64,000 bases of DNA from Sphingomonadales bacterium (lineage in GTDB: Bacteria > Bacteroidota > Bacteroidia > UBA7662). Shown here in pieces: positions 50,247 through 60,034 of the stretch. The DNA is taken from assembly GCA_016872215.1 (NCBI GenBank), contig VHAX01000004.1:56440-120439 (forward strand), written 5' to 3'. The notes under the pieces were generated by a model. It did not search any database. It saw only the letters and a list, made by a program, of their open reading frames with translations, and had not been told where the DNA came from. How positions within the stretch are numbered: position 1 is the first letter of the stretch; every line of letters begins with the position of its first letter. Position numbers and translations under genes: made by a program.

Positions 50247-51532
50247 GGACTGCGGGTGTGATTTTGGTTCGAAGTAACGTGATTGCGCATCCGGTAATCC
50301 AATACATCGCACAGGAGTTGAAAAGTGCGGGTGTAGTGGCACCATGCCAAATCCTCCGCGCGATCGCTGGGGTGGTGGTATGCCGTCACATCGCCTTGGG
50401 TGTATAAAAACACCGCGGGCACGTTTTTGAGTGTAAATGGATAATGGTCGCTGTTGGAAACGTTTTTGCGCACGTCGATTCGACTGAGGTATTGGCCTCG
50501 CGCGTTGCTTCCTCGGATGAGCTCGGTTACCGCTGCCTCTTCCACTCCATTCACAACCATAAGGCCATTGGAGCCACCGCCCATGAGGTCGAGGTTGATC
50601 ACCAGGCGATGTTGCTCGAGGGGAATCGGTGGATGCGTCACATAATGTCCCGAACCCAACAGACCGGCTTCCTCGGCGGCAAATGCCACGAACAACAGGC
50701 TGTATGCCGGACGGTTTTCGGGTTTTGCATAGTGCCTGGCCAGATCCATGAGCATGGCTGTGCCGCTGGCATTGTCGTTGGCCCCAGGGTACAAGCAATC
50801 TCGGCCCAACATGCCCAAATGGTCGTAGTGGGCACACAACAGGATGATAGAATCAGGATACCGGCTGCCAGAGATGATCCCCTGTATGTTGTGTTGCAAA
50901 GACGTATTGAGTTCCCCCTGGATGGTCCACCGCAACCGCCCCAAGCGTTTGGGCAGCCGGGTGTAATCGATGCAGAGGCGGGTGGTTCGACCGATGCTGT
51001 CGGTGAGTGAACCGATCAGCGGCCCCTTACGCCACTCCACTTCTATAGGACGGGGGGTTTCACAAAGTTTATTTTTTCTATTTATATTAATGTTATAGTT
51101 ATAAATATATCGGGATTTATCCACATAATATCCTGAGTCCTTTCTGTAGGGTGGCAGGCCCTTCAGGTATCCCCTCCCTACACCCGATCCGGCCGGTATG
51201 CTATAGTCGACCCCTGTCTGCAGCCGTGTCCGGCCTGCTTTCAGTTCAACGATATCGTAGCGGGCCACGCGGACCGTGCAGGGTGATGAATAAAGAATCT
51301 GCAGTCCCCACTCCTCGAACCACTTCTGTACAAACTGTCCCGCCAGCTGTTGCCCGCCGTGGTGGTATCCCCTCCCGGAGAAACTCGGGCTGCAAAGGGT
51401 GTCGAGTAATTGCCTCGCCAGAAGTGTATCTTGAGCTCGGGCGATACCCGTCGTAACAAACAACACGACCGCCGCGAGCGAAACCGCCGCGGCCCATGAT
51501 TGCAGCGGGTTGTGGGGCACATGAGGACACAT
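50243..51532 (-). CDS. M28 family secreted metallopeptidase
   Basis: Signal peptide; LLCAHYDHLG, YPGANDNASGTAMLMDLAR, FVAFAAEEAGLLGS, NSDHYPF; ATGA overlap with rsmI. Confidence 0.9.
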   Translation of the reverse strand: MCPHVPHNPLQSWAAAVSLAAVVLFVTTGIARAQDTLLARQLLDTLCSPSFSGRGYHHGGQQLAGQFVQKWFEEWGLQILYSSPCTVRVARYDIVELKAGRTRLQTGVDYSIPAGSGVGRGYLKGLPPYRKDSGYYVDKSRYIYNYNININRKNKLCETPRPIEVEWRKGPLIGSLTDSIGRTTRLCIDYTRLPKRLGRLRWTIQGELNTSLQHNIQGIISGSRYPDSIILLCAHYDHLGMLGRDCLYPGANDNASGTAMLMDLARHYAKPENRPAYSLLFVAFAAEEAGLLGSGHYVTHPPIPLEQHRLVINLDLMGGGSNGLMVVNGVEEAAVTELIRGSNARGQYLSRIDVRKNVSNSDHYPFTLKNVPAVFLYTQGDVTAYHHPSDRAEDLAWCHYTRTFQLLCDVLDYRMRNHVTSNQNHTRSP

Positions 51533-51553
51533 GTTTTAGGGTTAAGGTGGGTG

Positions 51554-51808
51554 TCAGACCAGTTCTTCGAGGCGGTATTGAAACCGCTCCATAATGGTGT
51601 TGGCGAGTAAGTGTCGACAAGCGGAGTCGACCAGTGCACCGGCATCGCCTGAGTTGTCGGCCTCCACCTGCAGCCGAATGTGCTTACCAACCCGTACCTG
51701 GGTGAGGGTCGACAGGTTTAATTTAGCCAATCCCCCTTCAACGGCCTTTCCTTGAGGATCCAGAAGTGCGTCGTGGGGCATGATGTCGATGTGGGCTATG
51801 AATTTCAT
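51554..51808 (-). CDS. purS: Phosphoribosylformylglycinamidine synthase subunit PurS
   Basis: MKFIAHIDIMPHDALLDPQGKAVEGGLAKL...VRVGKHIRLQVEA. Confidence 0.88.
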   Translation of the reverse strand: MKFIAHIDIMPHDALLDPQGKAVEGGLAKLNLSTLTQVRVGKHIRLQVEADNSGDAGALVDSACRHLLANTIMERFQYRLEELV

Positions 51809-52545
51809 ATAAATTTTGGAGTAACGAACAGACGAATAAAGGAAAGTAAAAGGTAGGCCAAAAGAGAGAAGAACAGGCCGGCGTACATAGAAAGAAGCAG
51901 CGCAGTCAGGATGCCAGACAGGGCGGAGCCGATCAGGATTAAGAGGTCTGCACGCCTCGACGGGTCAGCGGTCCCCGCGCTTTTCAAAGAAGGCATGGGT
52001 AGGGGAACGAGCATAAGTAGGGCCACCCCAAACGCGATGCCATAGATGAGATTTTTGGTCAGGCCATCACGGAACTTGAGCGACATCACGTCGCTCTGGC
52101 CCAAAAAGGCTACCGCCGAAACGAGCAACAGGGCAGCTGCGGGACTGGCCAAGCCCATAAATCGGACCGTTTGTCGGGCGTCCTGGTTGAACCGGGCTAG
52201 CCGCAGAGCCGCAGAAAGGGTGTATACATACACGATCCACTCCGTGCCGGCACTACCTGGTACACTGGCTGCCAGTTGATACAAAATCAGCCCAGGCAGG
52301 AGTCCGAAGCTCACCACATCCGCCAGCGAATCCAGGTCTCTACCCAGGGGCGAAGCCACACCCAACGCACGCGCGGCCATGCCATCGAACAGATCCAGGA
52401 GCGCCGCCAACATCACAGCGTGACAAGCACCAATAATATCACCCCACGCCGCCAGACTTACTCCCACACATCCCATCATCAGGTTCATCAATGTGATGCC
52501 GTTGGGAATCCACGATTTCACCGATTGGACGGGACTTTCTTGCAT
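51805..52545 (-). CDS. pssA: CDP-diacylglycerol-serine O-phosphatidyltransferase
   Basis: IPNGITLMNLMMGCVG, DLFDGMAARALGVASPLGRDLDSLADVVSFG (CDP-alcohol phosphotransferase motif). Confidence 0.93.
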   Translation of the reverse strand: MQESPVQSVKSWIPNGITLMNLMMGCVGVSLAAWGDIIGACHAVMLAALLDLFDGMAARALGVASPLGRDLDSLADVVSFGLLPGLILYQLAASVPGSAGTEWIVYVYTLSAALRLARFNQDARQTVRFMGLASPAAALLLVSAVAFLGQSDVMSLKFRDGLTKNLIYGIAFGVALLMLVPLPMPSLKSAGTADPSRRADLLILIGSALSGILTALLLSMYAGLFFSLLAYLLLSFIRLFVTPKFI

Positions 52546-52609
52546 CTCTAAATTCAGAAAACGTCTCAAAAATAAGGGGAAAGGTGCTATTTTGGCGAAA
52601 AAAAATAGC

Positions 52610-52641
52610 TTGAAATATGAACGATCTCCTGCGTACTTTTG
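52610..52641 (+). promoter_or_regulatory. Bacteroidetes-type promoter: TTG (52610-52612), 21-bp spacer, TACTTTTG (52634-52641)
   Basis: Matches the TTG / TAnnTTTG consensus, upstream of the desaturase ATG 52744. Confidence 0.55.
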
Positions 52642-52743
52642 CGGCGGTTTATTTGTCCAGATTTGTTTTCGAATCCAAACATATAGCCCATAGTTCACAT
52701 AACCCTACAAGCACATTTATAAAACAAAAAGGACATCCAAAAA

Positions 52744-53811
52744 ATGAAAATTCCCTCAATAAAGTTTGCAAGAAGTACACAAGACGGATTTTTTCAGGTA
52801 GTGCGCGAGCGGGTAGACGAGTGGTTTCGGCAGCAGGACATCTCCCAAAAGGGGGGAAACCGGATGGTTTATAAATCACTGGGCATATTGGCGCTTTATG
52901 TTCTTCCATTTGTCCTGATCCTCACCGGCTGGTTCACACCCCTTCAGATGCTGGTGTTGGCCCTGTTGATGGGGGTGGGATTGGCTGGCGTGGGAATGTC
53001 GGTCATGCACGATGCGTGCCATGGTGCCTTCAGCGACCGACCCTGGATCAACCGTTTGTTTTCCGGTAGCATATATTTGCTGGGTGGCAATGTCTACAAC
53101 TGGAAAGTTCAGCACAATACCCTGCACCATACGTTCACCAACATACATGAGGCGGATGGGGACATAGCCGGGCGATTCATACTCAGATTCGATAAGCACG
53201 ACACCTGTCTGGGTATCATGCGTTTGCAGTTTTTGTATGCCCCATTACTATACAGCCTGATGGTCCTGACCTTCCACATTAAAGATTTCGTGCAGGTGAT
53301 CACGTGGGGGCGGCAATCGGGTCCCGTCGTTTTTCGCCGAGAATTTACCACCTTGTTAATAAGCAAGGTTTTTTATTTTTCCGTAATCCTTCTTCCGTAT
53401 TTTCTCCTCCCGATTAGTTTCGTACAATGGGCATTGGGCTATGTGGGCATGGCATTGGTCGCCGGATTTGTCATGGCCTCGGTTTTCCAGCTCGCCCACC
53501 TCGTGGAAGGGGTCGACCAGCCCCTGCCGGATCCGGAGGGGAAGATTGACAAACCATGGGCGGATCACCAAATGTACACCACGGCCAATTTTGCGCACAA
53601 GAATTGGCTGTTGACCTGGTATGTAGGCGGGCTCAACTACCAAATTGAGCACCACCTGTTCCCCAACATTTGCCACTTACACTATCCGGCCATTTCGCGA
53701 ATTGTTGAACAAACCGCACACGAGTACAACCTGCCCTATCATTGTTTCGGCAGCCTGTCGGCGGCCTACGCATCGCACATCCGCACCCTATACGCGCTGG
53801 GCAGACCTTAA
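52744..53811 (+). CDS. Membrane fatty acid desaturase
   Basis: HDACHGAF, HNTLHHTFTNIHEADGD, QIEHHLFPNICHLHY histidine boxes. Confidence 0.93.
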   Translation: MKIPSIKFARSTQDGFFQVVRERVDEWFRQQDISQKGGNRMVYKSLGILALYVLPFVLILTGWFTPLQMLVLALLMGVGLAGVGMSVMHDACHGAFSDRPWINRLFSGSIYLLGGNVYNWKVQHNTLHHTFTNIHEADGDIAGRFILRFDKHDTCLGIMRLQFLYAPLLYSLMVLTFHIKDFVQVITWGRQSGPVVFRREFTTLLISKVFYFSVILLPYFLLPISFVQWALGYVGMALVAGFVMASVFQLAHLVEGVDQPLPDPEGKIDKPWADHQMYTTANFAHKNWLLTWYVGGLNYQIEHHLFPNICHLHYPAISRIVEQTAHEYNLPYHCFGSLSAAYASHIRTLYALGRP

Positions 53812-53857
53812 TTTTGTCCGGCCTTTGAGGAAATAGTGCCGCGTTGAGAGCGGGGCA

Positions 53858-54814
53858 CTAAGACTCGGGTGCGGTTTCGGTTTCACCATCACTTCCCGAC
53901 ACCAGATGCAAGGATGACATGAGTCGATCGAATCCGGCGCGTTTGACGGCACTGCGGTGAAATACCTTACCAAAAACTTCGCGTGTCATCTCGATCCATG
54001 CTTTTCGGTCCATTTCATGCAGGTCGGGGTGTGGCATAAACCTGTCCTCCAAGTGAGGTCGGCTGAAACGGTTCCATGGGCAAACCTCCTGGCAGATGTC
54101 GCAACCAAACACCCAGTCCTTCCACTGTCCGTGGGCCCATTGGGGAATTTGTTCACGCAGTTCGATTGTCAGGTAACTGATGCAGCGGCTACCGTCGACC
54201 GCGTAAGGTGTAATGGCCTGGGTCGGACAAGCATCAATGCAGCGGGTGCAGGTGCCGCAGTAATCGGCCATTGAACCATCCGGTTCCAATTCCAAATCGG
54301 AGATGAGTTCACACAGAAAAAAATAGCTGCCTTGTTCACGGGTGATCAGATTGGTGTTCTTGCCCACCCATCCCAGCCCCGACCGGGCCGCCCAACTTTT
54401 TTCAAGAACGGGCGCGCTGTCCACGAAAATCCTGCCCTCCACATCACCAATCCGCACCCGGAGAATATCGAGGAGCACCCGAAGTTTATCGCGCAATACA
54501 AAATGGTAATCCTCCCCAAAGGCATACTGGGCAATCCGTGGGGTGCCCTCGGACACCTTCAGATTGGGGTTGTGGTAGTTGAACAACAAACTCACCACGG
54601 ACCGGGCACCTGGCACCAGCCTGCGCGGGTCGAGGCGCGTGTCGAAGTTCCGCTCCATATAGCCCATGCTCCCATGCATGCCCGCCTTGAGCCAGTGCTC
54701 TAGTCGCGGCGCATCCTCTTCCAAATACCCGGCTTGACTGATTCCGCATGCGTGAAACCCGATACGGGTTGCTTCCTCCTTAACCCATCGGGCATGAAGG
54801 GAGGCAGTTTTCAT
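53858..54814 (-). CDS. queG: Epoxyqueuosine reductase
   Basis: [36 protein letters not shown]-type motif, [27 protein letters not shown]. Confidence 0.95.
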   Translation of the reverse strand: [318 protein letters not shown]

Positions 54815-55167
54815 CCTGCTGTTGGTTCCGGCTGCGTGGGTGCGGGGTGGTGATGGATTTGTAAACGCTGCACCGGCGTCCCATTTCCCAGATGGGCATC
54901 CACGATTTCCCGGGCATCGGTCGACCGTACTCCCCCATACCAGACCCCATCCGGATATACCACCAAGGTGGGCCCTTCTACACAGGCGTCGAGACAAGCG
55001 CAGGCCTGTGCACGCACTCGAACTAAGCAGGAGTTGTCGGTAATTTTCTCCCGGATTGCCTCCCGTAGGGCCTGAACCAACAACTGAGCCTGTTCCTTAC
55101 CACAGCTTTTCTTGGTCGGGTCGCTGCGTTCGTTTTGGCATACGAAAAAGTGTTTGTCGTACTTCAT
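54811..55167 (-). CDS. (2Fe-2S) thioredoxin-like ferredoxin
   Basis: MKYDKHFFVCQNERSD...ACACLDACVEGPTLVVYPDGVWYGGV. Confidence 0.88.
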   Translation of the reverse strand: MKYDKHFFVCQNERSDPTKKSCGKEQAQLLVQALREAIREKITDNSCLVRVRAQACACLDACVEGPTLVVYPDGVWYGGVRSTDAREIVDAHLGNGTPVQRLQIHHHPAPTQPEPTAG

Positions 55168-55404
55168 AAACACAAACATACGAAGCATACAAGGTAAACC
55201 TAAGCCATCCTTAGAATACGTAATCATTCGTGGGCATACGACTTCAAACGTATAAATTTGGTAACATTATACAGCACAGGTAAGCAAACAAAATTCTGCT
55301 CAGGCATTCGCATGTATCCTAAAGCTAATGTATGCATACGTAAGCCCTCACTCTTGCGAAGACCTCTTCATGAGATGTGCCTGCCAATCTGCTATTTTTG
55401 CGGG

Positions 55405-57933
55405 ATGCTGGAGGATGCCTGTTATGCCGAGATTTTGTTGCCGCTGCACATCCCCGGCACCTATACATATCAGGTGCCAGAAGCCTTGATTTCAGTCGTT
55501 CAAGTGGGCACACGTGTGGTGGTGCCCCTTGGGCGAACCCGGCTTTTGGCCGGATTGGTATGGTCGCTGCACTCCAATCCGCCAGTTCAGGGCGCGGCAC
55601 GGGAGATCCTGGAGGTGCTCGACGACCGGCCTGTGGTCGATCAGCGTATGCGGAAGTTTTGGGAATGGATGGCGGCCTATTACCTCTGCTATCCCGGCGA
55701 TGTAATGCAGGCCGCCCTGCCCGCCGCCATGCGCATCAGCTCCGAGACTCGCTTCATACGGCATCCCGATTTCGACGCCGAGGCATTCAACCAAGCCTAT
55801 CCCCCGAATAGCGATGAAGCCCTTTTGTTGCGCAGCCTCGCCGCTCTGGAAGGGGAGGAAAATACGGACGGGGCGAAGACACCGGCGGGGGGTTTGGTGG
55901 ATGCGTGCCACAGCATGGGTCAGGTTCAGGTTCAGCAGTTGCTGGGAAGAAAGCTTGTGGGTGGACTTCTCAGACGTATGCTGGCGCAGGGCTGGATTCA
56001 GGCCGAAGAGAATTTGGGGGACAACTACCGCGAGAAGCGGGTTCGCTATTACCAGTTGGCAGAGGTGTATCGGGACGATGTAGCCCTGCGCATCCTGTTG
56101 AATGAGGTAGAACGACGGTCGCCGCGACAAACAGACCTGCTTATGGCCTACCTGCAGGAATCACCCGACCGCGGCTGGGTGGCCCGCACACAATTGCTCG
56201 ACACTAGGAAGACGTACGCACCGGCACTGTTGGCGATGGTGGAGAAAGGAATACTCGATGAAACCACGTTTCGTGTGGACCGGGTGCCTGTGGTTGTGGG
56301 TAGTAGCGAGCCCTTTCGACTGTCGGAGCGACAATGGAAATCCCTCGAGGAGACCGAACAGGCCTGGTCACAGCATCGCCCCGTACTTTTATATGGGTGG
56401 ACCGGCAGCGGAAAAACCCTGCTGTATGTGGAGCTCATCCGCAGAAACCTCGCGGAGGGTGAACAGGCCCTCTACCTGGTGCCCGAAATCGCCCTTACCA
56501 CCCAACTGCTGGAGCGCCTCCGCCGATTTCTTGGGACCGGCATCGCGATGTACCACTCTCGGTTCAGCGACCCGGAACGGGCCGAGATCTGGCAGCAGGT
56601 GGCTGGCGGACAAGCCCGGGTTGTACTGGGTGCGCGATCTGCCGTTTTTCTCCCGTTTCGCAAGCTTGGGATTCTGGTGGTCGACGAGGAACACGACACA
56701 TCATTCAAGCAGGAAGATCCTGTGCCCCGTTACCACGGCCGCGATTCGGCGTTGGTACTGGCTGCATCGCACAACAGCCGGGTGGTTTTGGGCTCGGCAA
56801 CGCCTTCGCTGGAAAGCTGGTATCTGGCCAGTGTAGGCAAATACAGTCTGATTCGACTAGAAGAACGCTACGGGGGCATACACTTGCCCCAAATCCAGAT
56901 GGTGGACCTGCTCGCAGAGCGACGCAGCAATACCCTGAGGGGAGATTTGTCGGGTGCCCTCTGCGGGGCTATTCAGAAAAGGCTCGACCGGAAGGAGCAA
57001 ATCATCCTCCTGCAAAACCGACGCGGCTATGTGCCCTACACGGAATGTACGGATTGCGGATGGACCCCGGGATGCACCGATTGCGATATCACCCTCACAT
57101 TCCACAAAACGCGGCACCGCATGGCGTGTCACTATTGCGGCTTCCAGGCCGTACCAGCTCCGGCTTGCCCAGCTTGTGGCAGCGTACAGTTGCGCACACG
57201 GGGATTTGGTACGGAGAAAATAGAAGAGGAGGTGCTGCAGGTTTTTCCCAACATCCGTTTGGCCCGACTCGATCAGGATGTGGCCCGTAAAAAACATGCG
57301 TATGCCGACATCCTTAAGCGCTTCGAGGAAGGACAGCTCGATCTGTTAGTAGGCACCCAAATGGTGGCCAAGGGGCTTGACTTTGAACGGGTAACGCTTG
57401 TGGGCGTACTTAACGCCGACCAGGGACTCAAAATACCGGATTTTCGGGCGCAGGAGCGTACTTTTCAGCTGTTGAGTCAGGTTAGTGGCCGGTCGGGTCG
57501 ACGAAATGTTCGCGGAGAGGTGCTCATTCAGTCACGTCAGGCACTGCACCCCCTGTTCCACCTCGTTCAGGAGCACAACTACACTGGCTTTGTGAAGGCC
57601 GAATTGGGCAGCCGGCGGGCACACGCCTATCCGCCCTTTGTGCGACTCATCCGTCTGAGTGTTCGCCACCGCGAAGAAGCCAAGGCCTCACGCGCCGCCC
57701 TTTGGCTGGCAGGGGAATTGCGTCGCCTGCTAGGCTCTAGGGTTACGGGTCCCTCTGTGCCGTCTATAGCCCGGCTGCGCAACGAGTACCACCGGGAATT
57801 GCTTCTGAAAATCGAGCGGGACGGCCCTGACCCCGCCGCGGTCAAGCGCCTCGTACGAGAGGCTGTCTCTGCTCTGGAGACAAGTGCTATCGGTCACCAG
57901 TGCCGGATCTGGCTGGATGTGGATCCTTCGTGA
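55405..57933 (+). CDS. priA: Primosomal protein N' (PriA helicase)
   Basis: LLPLHIPGTYTYQVPE, LLYGWTGSGKTLLYVELI, VVDEEHDTSFKQED, zinc-binding Cys cluster, QVSGRSGR; start set at MLEDAC. Confidence 0.95.
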   Translation: MLEDACYAEILLPLHIPGTYTYQVPEALISVVQVGTRVVVPLGRTRLLAGLVWSLHSNPPVQGAAREILEVLDDRPVVDQRMRKFWEWMAAYYLCYPGDVMQAALPAAMRISSETRFIRHPDFDAEAFNQAYPPNSDEALLLRSLAALEGEENTDGAKTPAGGLVDACHSMGQVQVQQLLGRKLVGGLLRRMLAQGWIQAEENLGDNYREKRVRYYQLAEVYRDDVALRILLNEVERRSPRQTDLLMAYLQESPDRGWVARTQLLDTRKTYAPALLAMVEKGILDETTFRVDRVPVVVGSSEPFRLSERQWKSLEETEQAWSQHRPVLLYGWTGSGKTLLYVELIRRNLAEGEQALYLVPEIALTTQLLERLRRFLGTGIAMYHSRFSDPERAEIWQQVAGGQARVVLGARSAVFLPFRKLGILVVDEEHDTSFKQEDPVPRYHGRDSALVLAASHNSRVVLGSATPSLESWYLASVGKYSLIRLEERYGGIHLPQIQMVDLLAERRSNTLRGDLSGALCGAIQKRLDRKEQIILLQNRRGYVPYTECTDCGWTPGCTDCDITLTFHKTRHRMACHYCGFQAVPAPACPACGSVQLRTRGFGTEKIEEEVLQVFPNIRLARLDQDVARKKHAYADILKRFEEGQLDLLVGTQMVAKGLDFERVTLVGVLNADQGLKIPDFRAQERTFQLLSQVSGRSGRRNVRGEVLIQSRQALHPLFHLVQEHNYTGFVKAELGSRRAHAYPPFVRLIRLSVRHREEAKASRAALWLAGELRRLLGSRVTGPSVPSIARLRNEYHRELLLKIERDGPDPAAVKRLVREAVSALETSAIGHQCRIWLDVDPS

Positions 57934-58018
57934 AATTTAAGAGAAATAGTATCGTAATATTGCTCATTAATTATTTAGTATTGCATTCTGTAAGTTACAC
58001 AACCTAAAAATCGTAAGT

Positions 58019-58357
58019 ATGGATGCACAGAGAGTTGATATGTTCATGATGGCCAATTCGAAGTTTTTTGAAAGTCACCATTTGATGCAGGTGAGAGATC
58101 GAATGTTGGCACTCGACGACAGCCGATGGATGATGGTCCAATCCTTGTCCTTTTATGACCCCACCACATGCTTAATCGTCTCGCTACTGGGAGGTGTACT
58201 GGGAATAGATCGGTTCATAATTGGTGACATCGGGATGGGTGTAGGAAAATTGCTGACCTTTGGCGGTTGTGGGATTTGGACTATCATTGATTATTTTTTA
58301 ATCATGGGAGCCGCGAGGGAAAAGAATCTGGATAAGCTGACCCGAGCCATTATTTAA
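58019..58357 (+). CDS. TM2-domain membrane protein
   Basis: LLGGVLGIDRFIIGDIGMGVGKLLTFGGCGIWTIIDYFLIMGAARE. Confidence 0.88.
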   Translation: MDAQRVDMFMMANSKFFESHHLMQVRDRMLALDDSRWMMVQSLSFYDPTTCLIVSLLGGVLGIDRFIIGDIGMGVGKLLTFGGCGIWTIIDYFLIMGAAREKNLDKLTRAII

Positions 58358-58366
58358 CAGGGAGAT

Positions 58367-58783
58367 ATGAAATCAGGCAAACGACAGGTTTATGTTGTCT
58401 TGCTACTTGTCGGATTTGCTGGTTACCTGTGGCTTGGATGGTCATTATCAGGGACTGGTTCGATAAGTGAAGGGCAGGGGGTTTGCTTATTTAAGTCTAT
58501 TTCCGGTTACCCGTGCCCTGCTTGTGGAACGACGCGCAGTATGGTTCATCTTTTTTCGGGTGATTTCACAGGTTCATTACGCATCAATCCGCTGGGCATA
58601 ATTTCATTAATAATGCTGCTGGTTGTCCCATTGTGGGCTTTATGTGATGTGTTATCAGGACAAAGAGGAATTTTTTGTCTCTACAGATCAGCAGAACTTT
58701 GGATTCGCAAGCCTGGCATGGCGATTCCATTTTTGCTAATTCTGCTGGCGAACTGGATTTGGGGTATTTCAAAAGGGCTTTAG
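58367..58783 (+). CDS. DUF2752 membrane protein
   Basis: CLFKSISGYPCPACGTTRSMVHLFSGDFTGSLRINPLGI. Confidence 0.88.
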   Translation: MKSGKRQVYVVLLLVGFAGYLWLGWSLSGTGSISEGQGVCLFKSISGYPCPACGTTRSMVHLFSGDFTGSLRINPLGIISLIMLLVVPLWALCDVLSGQRGIFCLYRSAELWIRKPGMAIPFLLILLANWIWGISKGL

Positions 58784-58784
58784 C

Positions 58785-59210
58785 TTGCCGGACATTTTCC
58801 CTTATACGCCTTCCGAACACGAATCTGAAAAGGCATCGGGAAGCTACTTAATGTCGCTTGTCGCTGCCTTTGCGGGGCTTCCTCTACCGATTCTGAATCT
58901 TCTGGCAACATTTGTTTTTTACATCGGAAATCGCCGGGGCACCTATTTTGTTCGTTGGCATTGCATGCAGGCATTGCTGTCGCAACTTTCACTTCTATTC
59001 ATCAATAGTACCGGTTTTTGGTGGACCATTTCCCTGATTTTTACCGATGAGCCTTTAACGGATTCATATTTGGCTTATATGCTTACAGCTGTAATATGCA
59101 ACATAATTGAGTTTATAGCAACCATACAAGCTGCCATCAAGACCCGCCGGGGAGAACATGTGGAGTGGTTTCTTTTTGGCCCCCTTACACACCTGCTGTG
59201 CAAGCCATGA
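58785..59210 (+). CDS. Small membrane protein, DUF4870-like
   Basis: Multi-TM, YFVRWHCMQALLSQ; TTG start just after the DUF2752 stop. Confidence 0.65.
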   Translation: MPDIFPYTPSEHESEKASGSYLMSLVAAFAGLPLPILNLLATFVFYIGNRRGTYFVRWHCMQALLSQLSLLFINSTGFWWTISLIFTDEPLTDSYLAYMLTAVICNIIEFIATIQAAIKTRRGEHVEWFLFGPLTHLLCKP

Positions 59211-60034
59211 GATTGGTTTTCAAACAGTTTTTAGTTCTTTTGGTTGGGTTTATACTGATTTGGGCTGTATTATCAACCATGGAATGGGTCAAATTGCTGC
59301 GGATAAAGGAAAACACTCAAGCGACAGAGGATAAAATCGGAAAGCTATTGTGGGAGCAAATAAGCAATTCAGAAACTGTTTTGGAAAGAAGGAGTGTCAC
59401 AGAACCGATGGATGAACTTTTATCGCGGCTTTGTTCACGAAATGGGATTGAAAAGTCGAGATTCCGTTTGCATATTGTCGATAATTCGGAAATTAATGCT
59501 TTTGCCATGCCCGGTGGGCACATTGTTGTGTACACAGGCCTGCTCGAAGAAACACACAATGAAGCTGAAATTATGGGCATTCTCGCTCATGAGATGTCGC
59601 ACGTTCTGTTACGTCACGTGATGAAAAGTTTGGGGGCAGAAGTTGGTATGACAGTTTTGGCCAATGCGGCATCGGGTGGCATAGGAGGTGAGACGCTCAA
59701 TCAAATGGCCAAATTCTTGGCCCAGGGCGCCTACAGCCGCTCTTTGGAAGAAGAGGCCGACCGCAATACCGTTCAATTACTAGTGTCGTCTGGAATTTCT
59801 CCATTACCCATGGCAGATTTCTTGAAACGAATGACGAAGGAAGACAAAAAAGACATACTCGAATCGGAATGGCTCAGTACACATCCAGATGCCCAAAAAA
59901 GAGCAAAAAACATCAGCCAATGGGCAGGAGCTGATACGATTACGGTTGCTCCAGTATTGAGTAATCGTAGCTGGCAGAAATTGAGAGAGGGAATCCGGTC
60001 AGATGACCAAATAGGCTATCAGAATTTGAATTAA
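59207..60034 (+). CDS. M48 family metalloprotease
   Basis: INAFAMPGGHIVVYTGLL, GILAHEMSHVLLRHVMK, EEEADR; ATGA overlap with preceding gene. Confidence 0.93.
   Translation: MRLVFKQFLVLLVGFILIWAVLSTMEWVKLLRIKENTQATEDKIGKLLWEQISNSETVLERRSVTEPMDELLSRLCSRNGIEKSRFRLHIVDNSEINAFAMPGGHIVVYTGLLEETHNEAEIMGILAHEMSHVLLRHVMKSLGAEVGMTVLANAASGGIGGETLNQMAKFLAQGAYSRSLEEEADRNTVQLLVSSGISPLPMADFLKRMTKEDKKDILESEWLSTHPDAQKRAKNISQWAGADTITVAPVLSNRSWQKLREGIRSDDQIGYQNLN

Noticed and set aside
55492-56130. 212-aa minus-strand ORF
   Set aside because: Antisense to priA.
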